A program made the translations under genes and the position numbers. The notes beneath the pieces are model-generated. The model searched no databases and was not told the origin of the DNA. It worked only from the letters and a program-made list of their open reading frames with translations. From assembly GCF_902833645.1 (NCBI RefSeq), contig NZ_CADFGE010000016.1:1-64000 (forward strand): DNA of 64,000 nucleotides, given 5' to 3'. The stretch's first letter is position 1. Each line of letters starts with the position of its first letter. This DNA comes from Paraburkholderia fungorum. Its GTDB lineage: Bacteria > Pseudomonadota > Gammaproteobacteria > Burkholderiales > Burkholderiaceae. This document shows, piece by piece, positions 43,430 to 52,780 of the stretch.

Positions 43430-44668
43430 ATGAACAGCAGAAAAATGATCGCGGCGAGTGTAGTTGCGGCACTGTCGTTATATGGCGTCGTCGCGCAAGC
43501 GGAACCGTTGAAGGCCAACGTGATCCACTGGTGGACCTCGGGCGGCGAGTCCGCCGCGATCCGCCAGTTCGCCGATGCGTATAACAAGGCCGGCGGCCGG
43601 TGGATCGACAACGCCGTCGCCGGCGCCGATCAGGCACGCTCCACCGCGATCAATCGGATCGTCGGCGGCGATCCGCCCACCGCCGCGCAGTTCAATACGT
43701 CCAAACAGTTTCACGACCTGATCGACCAGGGCCTCCTGAACAATGTCGACGAGGTTGCCGCAAAAGAGAACTGGAATAATGTCTTCCCGCAGTCGATCAT
43801 CGACAGCATCAAGGTGAAAGGTCATTACTACGCCGCGCCGGTCGATATTCATATGCCGGCCTGGTTCTTCTACTCGAAACCCGTGTTCCAGAAGGCCGGC
43901 ATCGCCGCCGAGCCGAAGAGCTACGACGAGTTCCTTGCCGATCTCGGCAAGCTCAAAGCCGCGGGCGTGATCCCGCTCGCGCTCGGCGGTCAACCATGGC
44001 AGGAAAAGATCACGTTCGATGCGGTATTCGCCGACGTCGGCGGTCCCGATCTCTATCTGAAGGTGTATCGCGATCGCGATCAGAACGCGGTCAAGTCTGA
44101 CGCGTTCAGGAAGGTGCTCGCATCGTTCAAGCGCTTGCATGACTTCGTCGATCCGGGCTCGCCTGGCCGCAACTGGAACGATGCCACCGCGCTGGTGATT
44201 TCCGGCAAGGCGGGGGTGCAGATCATGGGCGACTGGGCCAAGGGTGAGTTCTCGGCAGCCAATCAGGTGGCCGGCAAGGACTTCGGCTGCTTCCCGGGTT
44301 TCGGTCCGCACTCGCCGTATCTGGTCGCGGGCGATGTATTCGTGTTCCCGAAAACCGACAACGCCAATGCGATCAAGGCGCAGAATCTGCTTGCCACGGT
44401 GATGACCTCGCCGGCCGCGCAAGTCGCATTCAGCGCGAAGAAAGGTTCGATTCCGATTCGTCCCGATGTGGACGCGAGCAGTCTCGACATCTGCGCGAAG
44501 GAGGGTATGGCGATCATGAAGGACAAGTCGCGTCAGTTGCCGAATCCGGAAATGCTGCTCTCGCCTGACACGCAGGGTGCGTTGATCGACGTCATCACGA
44601 ACTTCTGGAACAAGAACCAGTCGGTCGACGACGCGCAGAAAGCGTTTGCCAGTGCGTTGAAGAGCTAG
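43430..44668 (+). CDS. Sugar ABC transporter substrate-binding protein
   Basis: The protein (412 aa) has a signal peptide (MNSRKMIAASVVAALSLYGV, cleavage after VAQA near residue 23) and the family-1 extracellular solute-binding fold: VIHWWTSGGESAAIR, then GDPPTAAQFN, YAAPVDIHMPAWFFYSK and GVIPLALGGQPWQ. These features are typical of glucose/mannose-type binding proteins of the GtsA class. An AGGAGA ribosome binding site lies 5 bases upstream. It feeds the two permeases that follow 9 bases later. Confidence 0.92.
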   Translation: MNSRKMIAASVVAALSLYGVVAQAEPLKANVIHWWTSGGESAAIRQFADAYNKAGGRWIDNAVAGADQARSTAINRIVGGDPPTAAQFNTSKQFHDLIDQGLLNNVDEVAAKENWNNVFPQSIIDSIKVKGHYYAAPVDIHMPAWFFYSKPVFQKAGIAAEPKSYDEFLADLGKLKAAGVIPLALGGQPWQEKITFDAVFADVGGPDLYLKVYRDRDQNAVKSDAFRKVLASFKRLHDFVDPGSPGRNWNDATALVISGKAGVQIMGDWAKGEFSAANQVAGKDFGCFPGFGPHSPYLVAGDVFVFPKTDNANAIKAQNLLATVMTSPAAQVAFSAKKGSIPIRPDVDASSLDICAKEGMAIMKDKSRQLPNPEMLLSPDTQGALIDVITNFWNKNQSVDDAQKAFASALKS

Positions 44669-44677
44669 GCGCCCGCC

Positions 44678-45619
44678 ATGCACGCGCTCAAGCTGCAGGC
44701 CGCTGACGCCAGGCATCGCAAAGGGCCGCTGAAAAAGCCGCTAAAAAAGCGTTTGCCTATCGCGGTATGGGTGGCATTGCTGCCGATGGTCCTGACCGTC
44801 GTGTTCGCATATCTCGGCACGATGGTCTGGACCGCGCGCGTGTCGCTCAGCAACTCGCACACGTTTCCTTCCGGCGATTTCGCGGGCCTCACGCAATACG
44901 TGCGGCTGTTCAACAACGACCGGTGGTTACTGTCGCTGCAAAACATCGTGATCTACGGTGCGTGCTTCATTGTTGCGTGCATGGTGATCGGTTTGCTGCT
45001 GGCGATCTTCATCGATCAGCGTGTTGCGGCTGAAGGCGTGCTGCGCACGGTGTTTCTCTATCCGTATGCCATGTCGTTTGTCGCCACCGGTCTGGTCTGG
45101 CAGTGGATCCTGAATCCCGAACTGGGCGCGCAGGCGGTGTTGCACAAGCTCGGTTTCGTGCATGCGCGCTTCGACTGGATCGTCGATCAGGACGGGGTGA
45201 TCTACACCATCGTCATCGCGACGGTATGGCAGGCATCCGGCCTCGTGATGGCGCTGCTGCTGGCGGGCTTGCGCGGTATCGACGACGAACTGTGGAAAGC
45301 CGCCCGTATCGACGGAATTCCGCGTTGGCGTGTGTATGCGAGCATTGTCGTGCCGATGCTCGGGCCTTCCATGTCCACGGCCTTCGTGCTGCTCTTCGTG
45401 ATGGTCGTCAAGCTCTACGACGCGGTGGTCGCAATGACGCAAGGCGGCCCCGGCACGGCGAGCGAAGTGCCCGCAAAGTTCATCATGGACTACCTGTTCG
45501 GCCGCGCGAATATCGGTTTGGCATCGGCAGCGTCGATCGTGTTGCTCGCAACGGTGCTGGCGATCCTCGCGCCGTTCTTCTTTGCCCGCAGCCGCGCTGT
45601 GTTGCGCAAGGAGGTGTGA
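44678..45619 (+). CDS. Sugar ABC transporter permease (MalF-type)
   Basis: The protein (313 aa) has six predicted membrane helices and the EAA loop (LWKAARIDGIPRWRVYASIV) that contacts the ATPase. The start has a basic, Lys/Pro-rich cytoplasmic N-terminus. The stop shares a base with the next gene's start (TGATG), so the permease pair is coupled. Confidence 0.92.
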   Translation: MHALKLQAADARHRKGPLKKPLKKRLPIAVWVALLPMVLTVVFAYLGTMVWTARVSLSNSHTFPSGDFAGLTQYVRLFNNDRWLLSLQNIVIYGACFIVACMVIGLLLAIFIDQRVAAEGVLRTVFLYPYAMSFVATGLVWQWILNPELGAQAVLHKLGFVHARFDWIVDQDGVIYTIVIATVWQASGLVMALLLAGLRGIDDELWKAARIDGIPRWRVYASIVVPMLGPSMSTAFVLLFVMVVKLYDAVVAMTQGGPGTASEVPAKFIMDYLFGRANIGLASAASIVLLATVLAILAPFFFARSRAVLRKEV

Positions 45620-46530
45620 TGAACACGCTTAGTCCAACCCTGAAAGGCGGCACGCCCAGCCATAGCCGCCGGCGTCGCCGGACTTTTACACCCGCGCGTT
45701 TCGGCGTCTACGCGTTTTTGCTCACGGCCGCGTTGTTTTTCCTGCTGCCGCTGTATGTGATGCTCGTCACGTCGGTCAAACCGATGAGCGAGATTCGCCT
45801 CGGCAATCTGCTCGCGTTCCCCACGCATTTCACGCTCGACGCATGGCGCGCCGCGTGGCAATCGGCCTGTACCGGGCTCGATTGCAACGGCATTCAGGTC
45901 GGTTTCTGGAATTCAGTGCGTATCGTCGTGCCGAGCACGGTGTTATCGATCGCGGCCGGTGCGGTGAACGGCTACGCGCTGTCGTTCTGGCGGCCGCGCG
46001 GGGCCGGCGTGCTGTTCGGCGTGCTGCTGATGGGCGCCTTCATTCCCGTGCAGGTGATGGTCTATCCGCTTGTGCGCGTGCTGGCGAGTGTGCATCTGTT
46101 CAGTTCGCTGCCGGGCATCGTGGTGATTCACACCATCTTCGGCATGCCGGTGATGACGCTGCTGTTTCGCAACTACTACGCGTCGATTCCGCAGGAGCTG
46201 TTCAAGGCGGCGCGCATCGACGGCGGCGGTTTCTGGCGTATCTTTTTGCAACTGATGCTGCCGATGTCCACGCCGATCATCGTCGTGGCGGTCATCATGC
46301 AGGTGACGGGCATCTGGAACGACTTTATTCTCGGGCTGGTGTTCGCCGGCACAAAAAATCTGCCGATGACGGTGCAATTGAACAACATCATCAACACGAC
46401 TACCGGCGAACGGCTCTACAACGTCAATATGGCGGCGACCATTCTGACCTCCATGGTGCCGCTAGCGGTCTACTTCATTTCGGGCCGCTGGTTTGTGCGC
46501 GGCATTGCGTCCGGCGCCGTCAAGGGATAA
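45619..46530 (+). CDS. Sugar ABC transporter permease (MalG-type)
   Basis: The protein (303 aa) is the second membrane subunit, with six helices and the EAA loop FKAARIDGGGFWRIFLQLML, followed by GIWNDFILGLVFAG. An Arg-rich N-terminus faces the cytoplasm. An AAGGAGGTG ribosome binding site sits inside the preceding gene's last codons. In-frame sequence upstream of 45619 belongs to the first permease and is not part of this gene. Confidence 0.92.
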   Translation: MNTLSPTLKGGTPSHSRRRRRTFTPARFGVYAFLLTAALFFLLPLYVMLVTSVKPMSEIRLGNLLAFPTHFTLDAWRAAWQSACTGLDCNGIQVGFWNSVRIVVPSTVLSIAAGAVNGYALSFWRPRGAGVLFGVLLMGAFIPVQVMVYPLVRVLASVHLFSSLPGIVVIHTIFGMPVMTLLFRNYYASIPQELFKAARIDGGGFWRIFLQLMLPMSTPIIVVAVIMQVTGIWNDFILGLVFAGTKNLPMTVQLNNIINTTTGERLYNVNMAATILTSMVPLAVYFISGRWFVRGIASGAVKG

Positions 46531-46589
46531 GGGACAGGGCGGTAAGGTATGACGAAGCTGGCCAGTCTTGAAACGTGGAGGCACATGCA

Positions 46590-47777
46590 GTGGCAAATGC
46601 GATGACACACCCGGCAGCAGGCGCAGCAGATGTGGCAGGTGCGGCGGGCCTCGGCGACGTGGCGGATGCGGCGGGGCTGGCGAATCCGGCCAATGTATCG
46701 GTGCGCAACCTGAAGATCCAGCTCGGCGCGAATACGGTGATCGAAAATCTCGATCTCGACGTGCGCGCGGGCGAGTTCGTGGTGCTGCTCGGACCCTCGG
46801 GCTGTGGCAAATCCACCTTGCTGCACAGCATTGCGGGTCTGATCGATGTGACCGGCGGCAGCATCGAAATTGCCGGCGAAGACATGACTTGGGCCGACCC
46901 GAAAGATCGCCGCATCGCGCTGGTGTTTCAGTCGTATGCGTTGTATCCGACCATGAGCGTCGAGCGCAATCTGTCGTTCGCGTTACGCATCAACGGCACG
47001 CCGAAGGCGGAAATCGAACGGCGCGTCACGCGGGCCTCCGAGATGCTGCAACTCGGCCCTCTGCTCAAGCGCAAGCCGGCGCAACTCTCTGGCGGGCAAC
47101 GGCAGCGCGTCGCGATTGGCCGTGCGATCGTACGCGAAGCCGACGTGTTCCTGTTTGACGAGCCGCTGTCGAATCTCGACGCCAAGCTGCGTACCGAATT
47201 GCGGCGCGAGCTCAAGCAACTGCACCAGCGTCTGGGCGCGACGATGATCTACGTGACTCACGACCAGGTGGAAGCCATGACGCTCGCCACACGCATGGCC
47301 GTGATGCGCGGCGGCGTGATCCAGCAGTTCGGCACGCCCGGGGAAGTCTATGCGCGGCCGGACAATCTGTTTGTCGCGACGTTTCTGGGCTCGCCCGCGA
47401 TGAATCTGCTCAAGGGCACACTCGAGGTGCGCGATGGTTCGCTGCACTTTTGCAGCGCGAACTTGCGGTTCGATGTGTCGGCCTATCCTTTCAAAAACCT
47501 GCCGGCGGATCGTCTGCCTTGTGTGCTCGGCGTGCGGGCAGAAGACGTGCGGGTGAGCGAACGCGTGGATTCGGGCACGGCAATGAGCGAGCGCGCGAAC
47601 ATTTCACTGATTGAGCCGATGGGCAACCACCGCGTCGTCTGGCTCGATTATCATGGCGTGCAGATCGCGTCGATCGATCAGACCAAGACGCCGTTGGCGA
47701 TAGGAGATGCCGCGGCGTTCTCGTTCGACGGCGCGCATATTTCGCTGTTCGACGAGGAGGGCGGCGCGCGTCTCTAG
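46590..47777 (+). CDS. Sugar ABC transporter ATP-binding protein (UgpC/MalK-type)
   Basis: The protein (395 aa) has Walker A GPSGCGKST near residue 68, the Q-loop FQSYALYP, the signature LSGGQRQRVAIGRA near 166, Walker B VFLFDEPLSNLDAKLR and the H-loop VTHDQVEAM. A C-terminal regulatory TOBE-type domain follows. The GTG at 46590 has GGAGG 8 bases upstream and was preferred over GTG at 46575 and ATG at 46602. An Ala/Gly-rich stretch of about 30 residues precedes the domain and is unusual for the family. Confidence 0.9.
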   Translation: MANAMTHPAAGAADVAGAAGLGDVADAAGLANPANVSVRNLKIQLGANTVIENLDLDVRAGEFVVLLGPSGCGKSTLLHSIAGLIDVTGGSIEIAGEDMTWADPKDRRIALVFQSYALYPTMSVERNLSFALRINGTPKAEIERRVTRASEMLQLGPLLKRKPAQLSGGQRQRVAIGRAIVREADVFLFDEPLSNLDAKLRTELRRELKQLHQRLGATMIYVTHDQVEAMTLATRMAVMRGGVIQQFGTPGEVYARPDNLFVATFLGSPAMNLLKGTLEVRDGSLHFCSANLRFDVSAYPFKNLPADRLPCVLGVRAEDVRVSERVDSGTAMSERANISLIEPMGNHRVVWLDYHGVQIASIDQTKTPLAIGDAAAFSFDGAHISLFDEEGGARL

Positions 47778-47825
47778 TGACCGGACGCGGCGTCGTTGAA
47801 TACAACAGGCTTGACGGAGAACCGC

Positions 47826-48890
47826 GTGGCAACACTCAAGGATGTCGCGGCACTGGCCGGCGTGGGGATGTCGACTGCGTCACGCGCCATTTCCGGTAAG
47901 GGACCCATTTCAGCCGACGCGGCCGCCCGTGTAAAGGCCGCGATCGAAGCACTGAATTTCCGGCCATCGTCGATCGGCCGCGCCATGGCGACGCAATCGC
48001 TCGGCATCATCGGCATTTTTGTGCCGACTTTCTTCGGCTCCTACTACGGCACGATACTCAAGCAAACGGACACCGAACTGCGCGCGGTGCGCCGTCACGT
48101 GGTGGTGGCGACCGGCTGTGGGGAAGTGTCGCCGCGTGAGCAGGCGATCGAGGCGGTGCGCTTTCTGATCGGCCGCGATTGCGACGGCGTGGTGGTGATC
48201 AGCCACGATCTGCACGACGACGATCTGGACATGCTGCATCGCATGCACCCGAAAATGGTGTTTCTGAATCGCGCGTTCGATCAGTTGCCGGAGGCGTCAT
48301 TCTGCGCGGATCATCGGCGTGGCGGTGAACTGGCGGCACGCACGCTGCTCGATCATGGGCACCGGCACATCGCGGTGATATCCGGGCCGTCCAGCGCCTC
48401 GGACAACCAGACCCGGCTCGAAGGCTTCTTCGCCGAACTGTCGCGCGAAGGCATCGCTCGCGAGGACGTCACGCTGATCGAATCGGACTTTTCGCCAGAA
48501 GGCGGCTATGCGGCCGCGCAGAAACTGCTCGATTCGAAGCGGCGCTTCACGGGGCTATTCTGCGCGAACGACACGATGGCGGTCAGCGTGCTGGCGCGCT
48601 TCCATCAGGCGGGCATTGCCGTACCGGACGACGTTTCCGTGATCGGCTACGACGATGACTATTCGGCCGCTTATGCCGCGCCGGGACTGACCTCGGTGCA
48701 TATCCCGACGGCGGAGCTGACGCAGAATGCCGTGCGCTGGCTGGTCAATCAGTGCTACGGGACGTCGTGGGAGATTACTCGCGAGTTTCCGGTGAGCGTG
48801 ACGATGCGGGAATCGGTGGGGCAGGTTCCGGGTACGCTGGCGCGAGGTACGGGGTCCGCTTACGTTCCGCTACGCAGCGACTGTTCGTAG
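47826..48890 (+). CDS. LacI-family transcriptional regulator
   Basis: The protein (354 aa) has the LacI HTH at the N-terminus (TLKDVAALAGVGMSTASRAI) with hinge residues about 45-60, and a sugar-binding core (VVISHD, VISGPSSASDNQTRLEGF, FCANDTMAVSVL, VIGYDDDYSA). The GTG at 47826 has a GGAG 6 bases upstream and places the HTH at the usual distance. It is the last gene of the glucosidase/transporter set and the likely ligand of the operator at 41758. Its 3' end overlaps the convergent RIO kinase gene by 31 bases. Confidence 0.9.
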   Translation: MATLKDVAALAGVGMSTASRAISGKGPISADAAARVKAAIEALNFRPSSIGRAMATQSLGIIGIFVPTFFGSYYGTILKQTDTELRAVRRHVVVATGCGEVSPREQAIEAVRFLIGRDCDGVVVISHDLHDDDLDMLHRMHPKMVFLNRAFDQLPEASFCADHRRGGELAARTLLDHGHRHIAVISGPSSASDNQTRLEGFFAELSREGIAREDVTLIESDFSPEGGYAAAQKLLDSKRRFTGLFCANDTMAVSVLARFHQAGIAVPDDVSVIGYDDDYSAAYAAPGLTSVHIPTAELTQNAVRWLVNQCYGTSWEITREFPVSVTMRESVGQVPGTLARGTGSAYVPLRSDCS

Positions 48891-49717
48891 CGCAGGCGCG
48901 CTTCTTCATCGAGCCGGGTGTCTTCGAGTTCCTGTAGCACGCCTTCGAGATCGATCGGCGTGGTGTCCTGTTCGACACGGCCGGTCAATCGGGCGTCCAC
49001 GTGCAGAGCGCCTGCTTCGTACAGCGACCAGATTTCCTTGCCGTAGCTTGTGTCGAGCAAGGCGGGCGCGAAACGGCCGAAGTACGTGGCGAGGTTGTTC
49101 ACGTCGCGCTCCAGCATGGCCGGCGCTTCCAGATTGCCGGCGGCATCCACGGCTTGCGGCAGATCGATGATCACGGGGCCGTCCGCCGCGAGCAGGATGT
49201 TGTACTCGGACAGATCGCCGTGAATCATGCCGGCGCACAGCATGCGCACCACCTGGTTGAGCAGCAGCGCGTGCAGTTCGAGCGCGCGTGCTTCGGTCAT
49301 CTCGACATCGTTCAGACGCGGCGCGACGTCGCCGTCCGCATCGGTCACCAATTCCATCAGCAACACGCCGTCGGTGCAGATGAACGGCTGCGGCACGCGC
49401 ACGCCCGCGTTGGCAAGCTGGAACAGCGCGTCGACTTCGGCGTTCTGCCATGCCTGCTCCTGCACTTCGCGGCCATAGCGGCTGCCTTTCTCCATGGCGC
49501 GCTGCTGGCGGCTGTTCTTGACTTTGCGACCCTGCTGATAGGACGCGGCCTGGCGGAAGCTGCGCTGTTTGGCGTCTTTATAGACCTTCGCGCAGCGCGT
49601 GGATTCGCCGCTGCGGACCACGTAGACGGTGGCTTCCTTGCCGCTCATCAACTGCGAAATGACTTCGTCGATCAGGCCTTCTTCGACCAGCGGGAGCAGA
49701 CGTTTGGGTGTTTTCAT
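48860..49717 (-). CDS. RIO-type serine protein kinase
   Basis: The protein (285 aa) has the RIO1 kinase layout: SGKEATVYVV (ATP loop), ARCAKVYKD-type lysine (CAKVYK), the catalytic loop MIHGDLSEYNIL (Asp near 168) and the metal-binding VIIDLPQAVD (Asp near 184). All catalytic residues are present. RIO kinases mature ribosomes in eukaryotes and archaea; bacterial ones are poorly understood. It has a 31-base tail-to-tail overlap with the LacI-type gene. Upstream sequence (49718-49898) is gene-free. Confidence 0.87.
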   Translation of the reverse strand: MKTPKRLLPLVEEGLIDEVISQLMSGKEATVYVVRSGESTRCAKVYKDAKQRSFRQAASYQQGRKVKNSRQQRAMEKGSRYGREVQEQAWQNAEVDALFQLANAGVRVPQPFICTDGVLLMELVTDADGDVAPRLNDVEMTEARALELHALLLNQVVRMLCAGMIHGDLSEYNILLAADGPVIIDLPQAVDAAGNLEAPAMLERDVNNLATYFGRFAPALLDTSYGKEIWSLYEAGALHVDARLTGRVEQDTTPIDLEGVLQELEDTRLDEEARLRYEQSLRSGT

Positions 49718-49898
49718 GCGGCCGCCGTGGAGCGGTGGGCGGCTGATCGGCCGTACGCGGCCGATTTGAGGGGGAGAGGATGCGGGATTCGGGTCATGCC
49801 GGATTATAAGGGGTATGAGGATATGTGCTGGAACGCAGGCACGGAGGTGTCCGTTGCGACCGACTGGCCTCGCACATGTGGGTCGCCATTCGAACGCA

Positions 49899-51164
49899 TC
49901 ACACCTGAAATACAGATTCCATTCGCTGTATTTCGGGCCGGGGCAGATTCAGAGCCGCGGCTTCTTCACGCCATGTATTGACGGCGTGTCGAACGTCCAC
50001 AACGATGTGACGTGCCTGCTTGTCGTCGAGCCGATAAAACTCAGCCGTTCCGATCACGGTTTCGAGATCCGGCAGGGCGCTCATGGCGTCCAGCGTGAGC
50101 GCGTGTTCCCGCTTGCCGGGATTTGGATTCATATCGAATGCTGGCGAGAGTCTCCAGCCCGACGCTTCGCGAATGAAGCCGTGATTGCGAAGATGATCGT
50201 CCCGGTTTCCTACGAGCACGTTGAAGACAATCCTTCGGAAGAGTTGGGCGAGATCTTCGTCGATATGACCTTGCGCGCCGTTGCCTGCGAGGTATTCAGC
50301 AATGTCCAGATAGCTTGCATCCGACTCGCCATCCTGACGTTCGAGCAAGGTCATGGCGGAGGTGTACATGCGCCGGTTGCCTTGACGGCGATCGAATCGT
50401 TCGACGCAGAACGTGCCATACCGTACGCCATGCGCACCGACGTACCTGAGCTCGGACTGCGGCACCCAGATGCCGGCTTTGCTCGCCAGCCGGTGAGTGA
50501 GGTATTCCCACGCGCCGATGTCGTAACGGTCGTCTTTGGCTGGGAATTTGGCGATCCAGAGATCGTTGCCCAGGCTGGTGAAGTTGGCCTTCGGGCGAGC
50601 GCCGCCGAGCGATGTGCCGGGAGCGATCAGCATGGCGAGCCACTGCTCGTATTCGAGCAACTTTTCGACCCCCGCCTCTTCAATGCGCAAGCTGATATAG
50701 GCGAGGGTGGCAAGGTCGGTAACGGGTGGAGCGGCGTCGGCGCTGTTGTCAAGAAACCGGTCCTCTACATCCTGAAACCGCAGCGCGCCGACGCGCGTCA
50801 GATCGTGTACGCCCAGCAGAAAGTCGAGTTCCTGCAAGTTACGCATGGGTCTGTCCTCGCGATCCGCGGTAGCGGCTTCGCGGCGCTCCATCAACACGCG
50901 TCCCCAGCGATCCGGGGCCGAGTCCATGAATACGCCGAATGCGACAGACTTCGCCGGCGGGTATTGCTCATGGGCCCATAACTCGAGGCGCGGGTCGAGC
51001 ATGAATGCGTTGCGACCGTCGAGCCAGCTCTGCGCATAGGCAAACGCGGCAGGCAAGTCGGTACGCGCAGTCTGGCGGTACAACGTGCCGACCTGTTGCA
51101 TGTCGCTCAGTTCGGCTGCGTCGAGGAATACCTTGTATGTATCTCGAGGTTTATTACTGACCAT
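49899..51164 (-). CDS. hipA: HipA-like kinase (type II toxin candidate)
   Basis: The protein (421 aa) is a HipA-type serine/threonine kinase. SLGGARPKANF near the ATP site, VFNVLVGNRDDHLRNHGF (catalytic Asp-Asn pair near 320) and LSPAFDMNPNP (metal motif) are intact. The start at 51164 (MVSNKPRDTYKV) overlaps the HipB-like stop by 11 bases; an in-frame extension upstream of it is antitoxin-gene shadow. In E. coli the toxin phosphorylates glutamyl-tRNA synthetase; here the target is unknown. Confidence 0.88.
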   Translation of the reverse strand: MVSNKPRDTYKVFLDAAELSDMQQVGTLYRQTARTDLPAAFAYAQSWLDGRNAFMLDPRLELWAHEQYPPAKSVAFGVFMDSAPDRWGRVLMERREAATADREDRPMRNLQELDFLLGVHDLTRVGALRFQDVEDRFLDNSADAAPPVTDLATLAYISLRIEEAGVEKLLEYEQWLAMLIAPGTSLGGARPKANFTSLGNDLWIAKFPAKDDRYDIGAWEYLTHRLASKAGIWVPQSELRYVGAHGVRYGTFCVERFDRRQGNRRMYTSAMTLLERQDGESDASYLDIAEYLAGNGAQGHIDEDLAQLFRRIVFNVLVGNRDDHLRNHGFIREASGWRLSPAFDMNPNPGKREHALTLDAMSALPDLETVIGTAEFYRLDDKQARHIVVDVRHAVNTWREEAAALNLPRPEIQRMESVFQV

Positions 51165-51534
51165 CAGACCTCTTCGGGTGAGCTTTATCCGGCGGCGCGG
51201 TTTTGATCGGCGCGGTGCTGGGTCTTTCCGTACGTGGTTTTCGCTGGCCGGGCAACTTGAGATCCTGGAGCTTGCGGCCGAGTTCGTCGTCGCGGGCGAC
51301 GGAGTCCACGTCCTTGTCGAGGCCCAATACACGAAGCGCTCGCATGTAGGTCCCAAGCGCAATATTCGGATCGCCTTTCTCGAGGCGGCTCAAGGTGTCG
51401 CGCGAAATGCCCAGCCTTTCGGCGAACAGAACCGTGGAAAGTTCACGCCGCAGCCGGGCCAGTTTTAACCGCTCGCCAAGAGCGCGCATCTGTTTCTCGA
51501 CCGACGGAAAGGGGCGTTGAAAGGTACGTGGCAT
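51154..51534 (-). CDS. hipB: HipB-like XRE antitoxin/repressor
   Basis: The protein (126 aa) has an XRE helix-turn-helix near residues 16-72 (RALGERLKLARLRRELS, then LGISRDTLSRLEKGDPNIAL) and a charged, Pro/Lys-rich tail after residue 90. It probably neutralises the HipA-like kinase and represses the pair's promoter. The ATG at 51534 lies only about 8 bases downstream of the -10 hexamer and has no Shine-Dalgarno sequence; an internal ATG at 51489 is an alternative start. Confidence 0.85.
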   Translation of the reverse strand: MPRTFQRPFPSVEKQMRALGERLKLARLRRELSTVLFAERLGISRDTLSRLEKGDPNIALGTYMRALRVLGLDKDVDSVARDDELGRKLQDLKLPGQRKPRTERPSTAPIKTAPPDKAHPKRSDGQ

Positions 51535-51541
51535 GGCGGAT

Positions 51542-51570
51542 AGATTAGGCAAATATCCTATATTTGTCAA
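51542..51570 (-). promoter_or_regulatory. hipBA promoter with built-in palindromic operator
   Basis: On the minus strand TTGACA (51565-51570) and TAATCT (51542-51547) lie 17 bases apart, close to ideal. Within and partly over them is the palindrome CAAATATCCTATATTTG (51550-51566; arms of 7, spacer of 3), which fits a dimeric XRE repressor. Two TATCGGACAA copies (51574-51583 and 51683-51692) lie further upstream and could be additional sites. Confidence 0.75.
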
Positions 51571-51735
51571 AAGTATCGGACAAGACGACTTGGATCGAAA
51601 TGATAGGAGGGTTGGCGATATCAACCGAGATCGTATTTGATGTGCCTGATACTTCAGGCAAAAACTTGAAATTTGACTAAAATATCGGACAAATTTAGGG
51701 CTGCAGCAGCGACCGGGTCATTCCTTCGACCCCGT

Positions 51736-52656
51736 TCATACTTCTTCGGCAGCCACCGTCCCCTTCAACAACGGCCCGATGGCCTGCTCGATGCAATGGA
51801 CGAAATACTCCGCCGGACGGGTCAACTGCGACTCCTGCGGTGACAGCAGATACAACTGCAGCGGCGGTGGCGCGACCGGCAGGGCGAGGCGCACGAAGCT
51901 CTGTCCGAGCAAGGTTTCTTCGAGCGAATGCGTGGTCCACGCGAAGATCGCATCGGTGCTGACCGTCAGGCTGTAAAACAGCGCGTATGAGGTACAACGC
52001 GTGATGCGCCGGGGCGGCGCGAGTCCGGCGCATTCGAACATCGCGCGGATGAAGCCCGGATAGTTGTCCGTCACGTCGGTGTGAATCCACTCGGCTTCCT
52101 GCACCGCTTCGAGCGATGCCGCGCCGGCATACGGACTCTGTGCGCGCGTCACGAATACGGTCTCGAACGAGACCATCCGCTTCACGCTGCCCAGATCGCT
52201 CACCGGCCGGGCGAAGGCGGCGAACGCAAGATCCAGTGTGCGATTGCGCAGTTGCTCGTGCAACTGGTTGAAGCCCAGCTCGCGAAATTCCAGCGTCACC
52301 ATCGGCCAGCGTTTGCGAAATTCGACGAAGGCCTCGGCAAGCCCGGTCGTGCCGACAATCGGCGTGATGCCGATCACGAGGCTGCCGTCGCGCAAGCCCT
52401 TCAGATGCGCCATGTCTTCCTCGGCGCGTTCCATCTCGCGCACCACGGTGCGCGCCCGGCTCACCAGCGCCGCGCCTTCAGCCGTCGGCACGACGCCCCA
52501 CGGGTTGCGCTCCAGCAGCCGCACGCCGAACTCCGTCTCCAGTTCCCGCACCGCTTTCGTGATGGCCGGTTGTGTCACGTACAGCGCCTTGGCCGCACCG
52601 TTGATGCTGCCGGTCGAGGCAATCGCAACCAGTGCTCGCAGATGATGAATTTTCAT
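51736..52656 (-). CDS. LysR-type regulator of the amidohydrolase gene
   Basis: The protein (306 aa) has a LysR HTH at the N-terminus (HLRALVAIASTGSINGAAKA, then VTQPAITKAVRELE) and a typical binding core. It reads divergently from the M20 gene with 124 bases between starts. The ATG at 52656 was chosen since it begins the canonical MKIHHLRAL; an in-frame extension to 52839 is shadow of the neighbouring gene. The ligand is unknown, perhaps an acyl amino acid hydrolysed by the M20 enzyme. Confidence 0.9.
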   Translation of the reverse strand: MKIHHLRALVAIASTGSINGAAKALYVTQPAITKAVRELETEFGVRLLERNPWGVVPTAEGAALVSRARTVVREMERAEEDMAHLKGLRDGSLVIGITPIVGTTGLAEAFVEFRKRWPMVTLEFRELGFNQLHEQLRNRTLDLAFAAFARPVSDLGSVKRMVSFETVFVTRAQSPYAGAASLEAVQEAEWIHTDVTDNYPGFIRAMFECAGLAPPRRITRCTSYALFYSLTVSTDAIFAWTTHSLEETLLGQSFVRLALPVAPPPLQLYLLSPQESQLTRPAEYFVHCIEQAIGPLLKGTVAAEEV

Positions 52657-52780
52657 GATGCGGAATATAGCACTGCTGGTTATGCACATCAAAATTTGTG
52701 CTTTTTTGTTTTCGGGCCGGATCTTTACGCTTGGCTTCGACGGTTGCGAAACGACAACCGGCTTAATCGGAGCAAGACGA

